The translations under genes and the position numbers were made by a program. From assembly GCA_037576215.1 (NCBI GenBank), contig JBANDB010000016.1, positions 992,001 to 1,056,000 on the forward strand: a stretch of DNA of 64,000 bases, in the 5' to 3' direction. A model generated the notes under the pieces. That model was given only the letters and a program-made list of their open reading frames with translations, was not told the DNA's origin and did not search any database. Below, in pieces: positions 55,094-64,000 of this stretch; positions within the stretch are counted from its first letter, which is position 1; the number at the start of each line of letters is the position of its first letter. The DNA is from Armillaria gallica. Lineage: Eukaryota > Basidiomycota > Agaricomycetes > Agaricales > Physalacriaceae.

Positions 55094-56714
55094 CGTCGTG
55101 GTGAACTAATGAACTCGACATTCTAGCCTGGCAAGCCGCTTTATAGATACTCGCGGAACCCGTACCTGTCGACATTCCGCAATAGGCGGGGCATCGTGTG
55201 TAAGGACTCACCCCTATCATCCGCTCAGGTACGTTCTTCGATGAACGTTTCATCAGGGAATGCTACAGGTAGGATCTGCCTGACAACTTTCATCATACTA
55301 GCTTAATGAGTGGTCCAACGAAAAGGTTCTAGTTCATCTGGGTTGTAGAGGGACGAAGAACCAGCGTGATGAGGATCCGGAGAGGTGAAGCAATTCAAAA
55401 AGATCGAATATTGATCAGTTATGAACGGTTGACATATTGCAAGACGAGACCCCTAGGCGCTAATGAGATTGTGTTGGGTGACAATGACTTCCTCGACGGC
55501 CAGCAACGCAGAGTCTGATGGCGTAAAACGAAGGGAGATTCGGCGTTGAAATCCACGAACGTGAAAAAGAAAGTACGTTTATAATACTGTAACGTTCAAG
55601 GAACGAATAGTTGGAAAGAGTCGTTCCAGCCGAGCTGTGCCGAGCCTGCCCCCTCCCCAAAGCCGAGGATCGTTATCAGGAAGAGCTCAGTTCCTCTGAA
55701 CTTGGAAACATCGTGGGCGAAGGGTGAAACAAGCGGAGGCAAAGTCGCGTCGCTATTGGTGAGAGTACATCAACTCAAGAGCCGAGCAAGTTCGATTTCA
55801 AATTCCCACTGTCGCGTCCGTCACGTGGATGGCCTTTCGAAGTCGCGCCACGTTCGGACTTTGTCCGTCGACGTCCCTGTTTCCTTCTGGACTGATTTCA
55901 GGCTTAGCTTAAGCTCAACTCCCATCTGCCAGGAACACCTCATTTTTTGACGTTCCTTTCGCCCGTTTCTTCCTAGTGCAAGGTCCCTTGGGACCAAAGG
56001 ATCCGTGGCTTGGCATTCGGCGAAGAAATTTTCAAATTCATGGATGATGTTTTCGTAAGATGAAGTGGTGGGCCACTGACTATTAAGCTTCCCTTTCACG
56101 TAGAGTTACTCTGCTTAACCTGGACAAAATCCCGTACCCGCCGATCCTGGTTAAGATCTCAACGGGTACATGTGGGGTTTCCCGGACTAATCACTATCAG
56201 TTATTCGTCCTCGTGGACCGTCAGTGAGTCGGAAACGCAAGGTCCCCAAGAACGCACGGATGCTATACTAATGGGCTGAGATAGCTCTGATCAGCCGACT
56301 GTTAGCACTGTGTTCTGAGAAAACATCTGGTGTATACCAATTGCCGACCGGGCTTCTTTTGCTGTCCCTCCTATTGGGTGAGCTATATTGGTCTCATGCA
56401 CTCCTGGCAGGTGACTGACTAACTGGCGTCAGTCAAAATGCAAGGGAAATTTTTGGAATGGATATAGGAATTTGACACCCTCTTTCGACCGCCAGGGTTC
56501 ACCATTGAAGGGAATTCCGGCTCATTTTGCTATGGTCCAAAGCAAGCATCTAAATTTTGTAGGTTATTCACCTATTATCGCCGGCTTTTGCCTGACCCGA
56601 AATAGAAAGTGATATGGTTGCTGTGGATGTATACTATCTCATGGATGCCTGGGAATTATCAATGAACAAGTCGTCGCATTGATAAGACAGCCGGTCTGAA
56701 TATCCCTCCCAAAT
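55094..56714. other. intergenic region
   Basis: No motif-bearing frame. Holds the promoters of the acyl-CoA dehydrogenase-like gene and the O-methyltransferase. Confidence 0.5.
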
Positions 56715-58573
56715 ATGCCTTCCCAACTCTCCCAGCTCGTCTCTCTCCTCGCAGATGCCACCAAATTCGTGGAGGATACATTCGCAAAGACGACCGAACC
56801 CAATGTTCCTTCATTGGACGACACCGCTCCCCATCCCTTAGACGATCAGGTATCATCTATGGAGATGAAAGAGGCCATCCAAACAATAGAGGGTGCGTGC
56901 GCACAGCTCTGTGCCCTTGTCGCTCGCCCTAATCGTACTATGGTCAACGTGAGTTCCTCTTGGGACTGAATGACACCCGCTCAGTAACCCCCTCTTGCAG
57001 AGAATCTTTGGAGTAAGAAGTATCCGCTCGCCGCCAAACTGGTCTGACATGGGTTCCCCCCAAGATATTTGAACCAGCGTGTCTCCGCGTCGTCGTGAAC
57101 TTCAACATCGCCGACCACCTCCTCGACAAGCCAGAAGGCCTTCACATCTCCGATCTCGGTGCACTATCCGGTGCAGAACCTCAGAAGTTGGGCAGAATCA
57201 TGCGGCTCCTTGCAAGCAAACATTGCTTCCGTGAAGGTAGATCGCAAATTTTTCTGGCTTCCAAGCTAATAAGTCATAGTTGACCGTGATATTTTCGCGA
57301 ATAACCGCCTCAGCATGATGCTTTTAAGCGCAAATGGGTTATCGTCCTCTGCTGATTTTGTGTGAGTCGGGTCTTTGAATGAAGAAGCGACATGCTAACG
57401 TGAACTACTTCTGCCTCAGTACAGACGAAGTAAACAAAGCAGCATCTATGCTCACCGAAACCTTGAAGGACCCGGATTGGGGACATTCGTGTTCGCCTAT
57501 TCACGCACCTTTCAATTTTTGGAGCAAGTACCCTGGATCTGTATTCTCATGGTATGAAGATGCGGTACGTGTTGCCTCGAAAGATATTCGTCTTCTTGCA
57601 TTCAACGCCGGAATAGGGAAGCGATATCGCAGCAGCGAAAGGTGCTCGTTTCGGGATGGCAATGAAAGCGTGGGATGGATCCACTGAACTATGGGCTGTC
57701 ACCAATGCATTCCCATGGGACTCTTTGCGTAAAGGTGCTACTGTATGTGATGTCGGAGGAGGAACCGGCGTCACGTCCATGCAGTTGGCCAACGTGTATC
57801 CTAACCTTCGCATCGTGCTTCAAGATTTACCTGCACCAATTGAACTGGCCAAAAATGAGATTTGGTCAAAGTCATGCCCGGCGGCTATTGAAGATGGGCG
57901 CGTCGAGTTCAAAGCTTTCGATTTCCTGACGGAGTCGCCGGTTAAGGGCTGTGATGTATACTTTGTGAGCGCGATATGTTGTGCTGATTGTCCCATCCTT
58001 TGACGCAATGTTTTCGAAGCTGAAAAATATATTGTCAATCGTGTCTTTAAATGTGAAGGTCTGAATACTCACCATTGTTTCTAGACATAACTGGCCGGAC
58101 AACGAATGCAAAAGCATTCTGCGAGGTGTGGGGAACGTCATGTCGACCGATAGTCGCTTGTTAATCTGTGAGCCTTTTCTCTCAGATGTCCTCAGGTTCT
58201 AAACATTGTCGCAGGCGACTACATCATCCAGCACGCCAATAGAGACAAGACTACTCCCCAGTCGATAGGTCCCAAGCCTGCACCGGAGCCTCTGTTACCA
58301 AACTATGGCGCCGGCCGCATGACTCAGTACAATATGGATGTGGAAATGATGTGTGTGTGCAACAGTCAGGAACGCAGTTTGGACCATTTCATTGAACTGG
58401 GCAAGGAGGCTGGATTACGGTTTGTGCGTGTATGGGACGCGAGGGAGGCTAGCATCTTCGAGTTTTGTTGGAGTGAAAGCTTTCTAGTCGTGAGTCTACC
58501 AGAAGGATACGTTGATCGAATGGCATTACTTACGGATATTTCAGACCTTTCATGTATGCATCTACGAACTTGA
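56715..58573 (+). CDS. SAM-dependent O-methyltransferase (COMT-like)
   Basis: Transfers a methyl group from SAM to a hydroxyl, usually of an aromatic or secondary metabolite. The N-terminal helical domain contains FEPACLRVVVNFNIADHLLD and KLGRIMRLLASKHCFRE. The C-terminal Rossmann domain has SAM motif I, CDVGGGTGVTSMQLANVYPN, then VLQDLPAPIEL, and HNWPDNECKSIL, whose His is the expected catalytic base, followed by LLICDYIIQ and NMDVEMMCV. Two tiny exons keep the frame: 12 nt (57001-57012) and 14 nt (58020-58033, giving LKNI before the catalytic His). The exact end is uncertain, because GTGAGT at 58491 could splice to a further exon. It appears intact. Confidence 0.82.
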
Positions 58574-59427
58574 AGTCTCTGATCAGAGTCCATTTGCCTG
58601 CCGATGCTAACGAGCTTCAAGATGGAATAGATTGTCAAAGGCGTATCCAGCATCTCAGAGGTATTCACCGGCGCCAAGAGGACCGCGGGTCCGACTTGAG
58701 ACTTGCCCGGGTGCCCGATGAAGGATGAGCTCCTTTGCACAATACTCATTGGCCAAAAATCCTCCGGGTCGAGATGCATAGTTTTCGAGACACACGCAGC
58801 CTCTGCATTCTACTTTGGATTATTTCGTAGGAATGGACTCAGTCATAACGCCACAACAGAACAAAGGCTCCATTTCGGCGAGACTTAATGGGCAGTAAGA
58901 AGCTGCAAGCTCTTGGCTTTGATACCCTTGACGTTGCTTGACGTCCGAGCTTCGTGCGATGGCCACCGACTCGGAATGCCAAGCATGCTGATAGTCATCA
59001 GGAGCGTCGAACGTTGCTGCTCATCAGTTCCGTCAATGAACAAATTTGGGTGTTCTTGTATATATGTTGAGCTTTGGAGCGAGTCGAAGAGGGTATTGTT
59101 GTCGTCGCGGGGTACCCCCTTCCTATGTGCACTGGGTTTACAAAGAAGGATGTGGTCGTTCCCTACGATATGGAGAGAAGAAACCCTCCGACGAGTCTAT
59201 CCGACTCGCTCTTGGCCAGAACCCCATTTGGAAGGGAAAGGGACAAAAGAAAGCGTTATGCCACAATTCCACCCAAAAGTGGCACCGCGTGATTTCGGAG
59301 GCAAAGTGCCGGTACAATACATATCAGGGCCCAACTTTTACCACCACTATCTCCTTCTCCCTCTCTTGCTATCGTCGTTCTTGTTTTCGATAATCACATC
59401 GCTATTCTCCAGACTATTCCAACAAAA
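58574..59427. other. intergenic region
   Basis: A 172-codon plus frame (58913-59431) overlaps other open frames and lacks motifs. A pyrimidine-rich stretch lies just before the ATG at 59428. Confidence 0.45.
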
Positions 59428-60266
59428 ATGACCTCGACCATGGATGCAGGTGGACTCTCCCGGGCGGCGCAGCGCAAACAGAGGCTCCTTGAAATTGAGA
59501 ATGAACAGAGGATGGAGGATGTGGAGGCGCTTGTAATGACGGAGGTACGTGTCATATACTGAGCTGGATGCATTACACAACTGACGACCTAATAGGAACA
59601 ACGACAGCTGTTGCTGCGCTCATTTGCGACCGTGACTTCTGAATTCTTTCCTCTCGATGGGCTGCAGTGGACGCCAGTATCACTGCACAAGCGTATACAG
59701 GTACGTTTGGACCGCCATTTGAAGTTCAATTGAAGGCTGAAAGATGTATAGGTGATGAAGCGAGTGGCGACAAGGAAACGGCAACGACGACAACAACCTC
59801 GGATGACCGGCCTGCTGCACCGTCCTCGCCACCTGCTCTTGCTTCCATCACAAACGCCACCCTCGGCACCGCAGAAGACACAATCCGTGTGTCGTCAACG
59901 TCGTTATCTGCGTTCCTGACATCGTACTATGCTTCTCCTTCTCGCACCGGTGAACGGTCCAGGTCGCCTGTCAAGGGCCTATTCACGGAGGAGGACGAGG
60001 AACCCGCAATCAACGGTGCAGACGAATCGACTGTTCGCGGTCGTCTCAGCCGGAAGCCAGGGTCCACTGTGCCTGCGCCTATCTCCACGTCAGCCACGCC
60101 GCTGGACGACGAGGAGCTACGTACACCCATCGCGCCATCTCATCCTATATCTTTCGAGCAGACACCTCCATCTTTTGAACAACTCAACTCTACACCATGT
60201 CCGTCCAGGAAGAGGAGACTAGATGAATCTCCTTCGGCTGGCGCGAAGCGTTTACATCCTGCATAG
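59428..60266 (+). CDS. hypothetical protein, 242 aa, disordered C-terminus with basic motif
   Basis: Three exons: 59428-59544, 59596-59692 and 59752-60266, with GT-AG introns joining phase 0 then phase 1. The N-terminus is helical and charged (LSRAAQRKQRLLEIENEQRM, EEQRQLLLRSFATVTSEFFP). The long third exon is Ser/Thr/Pro-rich and acidic, with RSRSPVKGL, FTEEDEE and a terminal nuclear-localisation-like SRKRRLDESPSAGAKR. It suggests a small nuclear or chromatin-associated protein, but no family is recognised. Confidence 0.5.
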
Positions 60267-61041
60267 CTATCCTTATTGCTATTTTGCTCAACACTACATA
60301 TACATACCCAACCCTGCAATACAAATGGATTTGCCGAACATGATGTGGGATGCTAAGACATTATCCGTCGTAGTACACTCACTTCCTTTTAGACTCTCGC
60401 GATAATACGCGGTCACATGCGGTCGCATCATCGATCATCAGCATCTTATGATTGTATAGGGTCCGTCCCGCTTTTCGATGGCAACTGGCAAAATACTTCA
60501 AGCGCAAACAGAATTCGAGCGAAGTTTGTCAGCTTCACTATATCCGGCAATCCTGAATCCTCCAAAAAAGTTTTCAATGTGCGTGTTTCGAATCAAGTCT
60601 TTCCCCCAGTCACTCCTTCCTGTGGATCAGGGCGACAGCGACCTACCAGGAATGGTGGCTCCCCATGCTAATCATGATATGTTCAACTACAGGCGTCCTC
60701 AGTCCTCGCCCCTTGTTACCTGGTCTCCTGCCATGCCACCTTGGCAAGTCATGCTCCCACATTGACCGACCTGCCGATTGTAGATGTCATTGATGGACGG
60801 GAGATCATATCAGTATTCCGTCTGCAAAGAGCAATATCTGCTCTCCAGCCCGTCTCCTCGTTATTCCAAAACTGCCACATGCTTGTCTCGCGCTTCCTCC
60901 GCTGACTCTTCACAGCTTCACGTTTACAGAATAATTACACTGCTCGACCTTATAACTTCGATGCGTCAACTCATGGCTCCCCCGTCCGCGCCCAATGTTG
61001 TTCGGCTCCCTCTTTCTCTCTCTGGTCGCCTTGGTCTATAG
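60267..61041. other. region with coding-like fragments
   Basis: Short frames around 60478-60765 and 60960-61040 (including MLFGSLFLSLVALVYS, signal-peptide-like, near 60990) could be 5' exons of the next gene, but I could not build a consistent reading fr ame. Confidence 0.3.
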
Positions 61042-61803
61042 CACCCAATCGAGTCGTCGACAGGAGAGCCTGTCGTTGACCTGAGTATCGGCCCCATCTC
61101 TAACATCACTGTCGACATTAGTGTATGCCCTTCCTTGCACCCGACTTATCTAACTGACGTTCAAATAGCTGAAATCTCTCGTTAATAATCTCGTCGAGTA
61201 CGTCATCTCTTCCCTTCTCAGTCCTTACTCATTACTTTTGATGCAGCGTCTCCTTCACCGGTATGCATTCTCTCTCCCTGCCCCTCCGTCCTGTAACACC
61301 GCCTAGTCACCAACTTCATTCCTGCCGAGCTCACGCTTGACCGTATCGTCACCTCCGCCGGTGTCAACAATACCGTATACGCCTCGTTGGACCACAACTT
61401 CACCCAGCCCCTCGTCATCCCGTTCTTCGGCCATGAGAACACCGGCATCATACAGAACGTGCTGCTTACCCAGGGCGCGTTGGCTTCCCTCGAAATCGTC
61501 CCGCTGAAGTACCTGGATGTGTTCAATACAACTATGTATTTGAGGTTAGTGTGCTATGTATTTTGGTCCTGGTACGGATTCTGATTGGGCCGGGATAGAT
61601 GGGGGACGGTTTCTGGCGCAAATGGTATCCCGTGGAACCATACGGTCACGCAGAGCGATGTCTCCACTACGTGCGTATACTCGACTTTCTGTTTGGATAT
61701 ATCATATTCAATCCTCTCGGCAGCTACAAACTTACTTTGGGGAAGGAAGACGCTCCATGATACCTTACGATATTTAATCTATGCAAGGAACGTTTTTTAC
61801 TAG
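61042..61803 (+). CDS. DUF3712-like extracytoplasmic protein, 3' part
   Basis: From PIESSTGEPVVDLSIGPISN through ITVDIS-LKSLVNNLVDVSFTV to TNFIPAELTLDRIVTSAGVN, HNFTQPLVIPFFGHENTGI and LLTQGALASLEIVPLKYLDV. Three introns join in frame; one exon is only 14 nt (61247-61260). The alternating beta-rich pattern resembles the fungal DUF3712/LEA-like domain of membrane-anchored proteins. The 5' end is not resolved, and the stop chosen follows a last exon reading WGTVSGANGIPWNHTV. Confidence 0.4.
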
Positions 61804-62070
61804 ATATTTGTACACCATTAGGATAGTTATAATAGACGCAGAGGAAGACATCCTCGGCTCTTTACTTCGTGACACTGCAAGAATATGTGCTCGCATCAAC
61901 CGAATATGATTGGGATACGCAGACAGGCCCGAGGGTAGTGTTTCGATAGTCAAACGCCCTAGGTAAAGACAGAGAATTATCTCATGTACGGCAAAATCAC
62001 CAGTCGGCAGTTATGAAATTTCGTTTCTAAATGTGTAAATACCTGTTGTACATTGACAAAATCCCATAAC

Positions 62071-64000
62071 CTAACAAGGGCTATCCAGAGCTCGGGCCTT
62101 TACATCTGGTACATGCGTCGGTTCCACCGACGATCTGCTGGAGCGTAAATCAGCCATTGGTATACTGATGTCCTGGAAAGAAGTTATGAGGTCCCCATGT
62201 CCGACTGAAAGATTTAGCGTTGTATTTACCTGTTCCTGAGTTTGTATATCAGTAGCCACAGTACTCCTAGCTTTGAATCTCATGGATTCCAGAGCTGTAC
62301 TCGGTAGTGACCCCTCACCACCGCTGGAGGATATCACTATATTCTCTTGATGATGAGAATTTCGCATGTTCAACCTAGGTGAGGTAAGCCACAGCGCGAA
62401 TTGACAAAAGAATTACGTACATTGCCAGTAGTGAGTTGAGATAGACTTGAGGGGTGTTAAAAAGACAGGTCTACATTGGACAGAAAAGGAGACAATACCT
62501 CTTGGGAGAGGAGTCGCGATTCCCGTGGCTACGAGAGAGCCGGGAATAGCTACGAACTGTAAGATCCTTGCGTCAGGCAGCCGGCTTCAGGACAGGAGGA
62601 AATAAAAACCGTGATAAGAATCGTCAGTGCACATATCCTGGGCAGCCATCAGTGCGGTCTTTAAAAATGACCTGGTAAGGGCTCACGTAGTAGCCAATCC
62701 AGACACGACAACAAAGCGCAACAGTACGAAAAGCGGCTTTGACGTGCTACATGAATTGTAAGCACACTAGGAACCTTACATCATGAAAGCCGACCAACCT
62801 GGAAAAGTTCGAAACCGATCGGCTTTTGAGAAGGTAGTACGACATCGCTCCGCATATAAGGATATCAACTCCTGCGGTGGTACCCAAGAGCGCTTCAATG
62901 GACTTCTGCGCTATGGATTCAGCGGTGGAAAAGAGGTAAAGGAATGGATTTCCGCACAGAAACTTTCGCAGCGTCTTGATAGGTTTTGATGGTAAATCTA
63001 CAAGGCCGCTGAGTACGTATGTATGACAGAGCGAATGGAGCCTGACATAGCATGAATTTCGTCTGGAGCATGGAAACATCAGTAACGATCAAGCTTGCTT
63101 CCTGGTGGGGAAGTACTCACTGATGACAACGGCTAACAAATCAAAAGGCTAAGACACGGATATCAGAATAGGTTGATGATGGCCTACCAGTTGTGGCTGC
63201 GATAACAACGGCCTGACCGATCCACGGTCAGTATCGGGATTCCTTACAAATGCGGATGCAATAACTCACAATCAACCATGGGACGGTCTTATGAAAGAAG
63301 CGCCCCACTGAAAGAAGAACTGAGTTATACCGTTTCGTAGAATTTTTGAAGGGCGGGCGCACGCACACATCCATATTCTCACCGCATAAACACTACAGCG
63401 AAGCGGTTAGCCTCTAGTCAAACCAAGAATGAAAGGCTCCCACATATCTACGAGAAGGATGAGAAGACCCTGAACGAATCAAATCAGCGGGCGATATTAG
63501 CAGCCAGAAAGAATCGGTATACCAAGAACATGATATCTGTCTAATTAAAAAAGCGTCAGAAAATGCAATTCAAATAAATTGACCGGCGTAGTCGATCACC
63601 TTGAAGCTCCTTGGATATACGCTCAGCCAAAGTCAGCGGTGCGAAGAAGACATGGCGAACGTACCACACAATATTCGTAAGTGCTTGAGGATTTGCAAAG
63701 TTTTTGATCAAATAGTAGTACAGAGCATGCGCACAGAATATGAGATAGAGGGTGTCGACGATCCTGGAGAGCGAGTTATTCCGGAATAGTACCGTAACTC
63801 TGTAAATCGGCGTACCAGAGAAGGCCAACCTATTTGATTAGAAAAATCAAATTATGAACCTAGGAAAAGCAAAAGATGGTGCCGTACTGCAAAACGATAG
63901 AACCACCAGTCATTCGGGAATCTACTGAAATAAGTCATTGATTGCATGGCTGTAATTCCCCAAAATCTGTAGTAGAAACCGTCATGAATCCTGTAGAGAC
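62071..64000 (-). CDS. DUF6534 multi-pass membrane protein (5' end beyond the window)
   Basis: Partial: the start lies right of 64000. Reading leftwards: ITAMQSMTYFSRFPNDWWFY, a 14-nt exon (63816-63829) giving VGLLW, then IVDTLYLIFCAHALYYYLI and NPQALTNIVW, a later exon TAESIAQKSIEALLGTTAGV with DILICGAMSYYLLKS, SKPLFVLLRFVVVSGLAT, and a cytoplasmic tail beginning NMRNSHHQEN and ending KARALDSPC. This is the order of DUF6534, a seven-helix family expanded in mushrooms, function unknown. Several middle exons were not resolved. Confidence 0.6.

Noticed and set aside
55821..56099. 92-codon minus frame as a gene
   Set aside because: No motif, and no conservation evidence within the window.
2263..58573. 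A secondary-metabolite biosynthetic cluster
   Set aside because: Tailoring enzymes are present (P450s, dioxygenases, O-methyltransferase), but no polyketide synthase, NRPS or terpene cyclase is seen, and several of the genes are broken or far apart.
1..64000. CRISPR arrays, rRNA or tRNA genes
   Set aside because: No regularly spaced repeats and no cloverleaf with intact arms were seen. The GTTCGAATCC word near 31134 lies within an exon of the RBR gene.

Overview
This window looks like the genome of an agaricomycete (mushroom-forming Basidiomycota). Its genes carry many short GT-AG introns of about 45-65 nt with CTRAY-like branch points, and several very short exons. The gene families also point there: O-methylsterigmatocystin-oxidoreductase-like P450s, SNG1/DUF3533 proteins, F-box/LRR proteins, DUF6534 multi-pass membrane proteins, GMC oxidoreductases and RBR ligases. 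Nothing bacterial, viral or CRISPR-like was seen. Intron positions were placed by eye from splice signals and family conservation, so exon edges are inferred.

Layout. 2.2-7.5 kb: two tandem, intact paralogous cytochrome P450 genes. 8.2-9.9 kb: an SNG1/DUF3533 membrane protein on the minus strand. 10.2-12.6 kb and 21.5-24.2 kb: a direct segmental duplication, each copy with a small unknown gene of about 160 aa. 14.1-18.0 kb: a gene-free, AT-rich tandem duplication of an element of about 1.8 kb, invaded by a hAT-type MITE and a solo LTR. 19.4-20.8 kb: a secreted NucA/NucB-type DNase with a histone-H1-like tail. 24.6-26.7 kb: the third P450 paralogue. 27-31.3 kb: a broken F-box gene and a large CCCH-RBR E3 ligase. 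32.3-35.4 kb: two tandem XanA-like dioxygenase genes, the second frameshifted. 38.6-43.2 kb: a decayed GMC oxidoreductase and a multi-pass membrane protein gene, the right part in a CpG-poor block. 45-48.7 kb: debris, including an RBR-less remnant of the ligase, a kinase tail and a second hAT-type element carrying a captured segment. 49-55 kb: two broken F-box genes and a frameshifted acyl-CoA dehydrogenase-like gene. 56.7-58.6 kb: an intact O-methyltransferase. 59.4-64 kb: two poorly known genes and a DUF6534 gene running off the edge.

How it fits together. Many products are oxidative or modifying enzymes (P450s, 2-oxoglutarate dioxygenases, GMC, acyl-CoA dehydrogenase, O-methyltransferase), but there is no backbone synthase or terpene cyclase and many of these genes are broken. 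I read this as a duplication-rich, transposon-littered accessory region rather than a proven biosynthetic cluster. The most notable items are the DNase with a basic tail, the multi-CCCH RBR ligase with a possible CaaX end, the MITE with subterminal motif arrays and a visible empty site, the tandem hairpin-bearing repeat, and the recurring 14-nt microexons, one of which encodes the oxygen-activation motif of the P450s.
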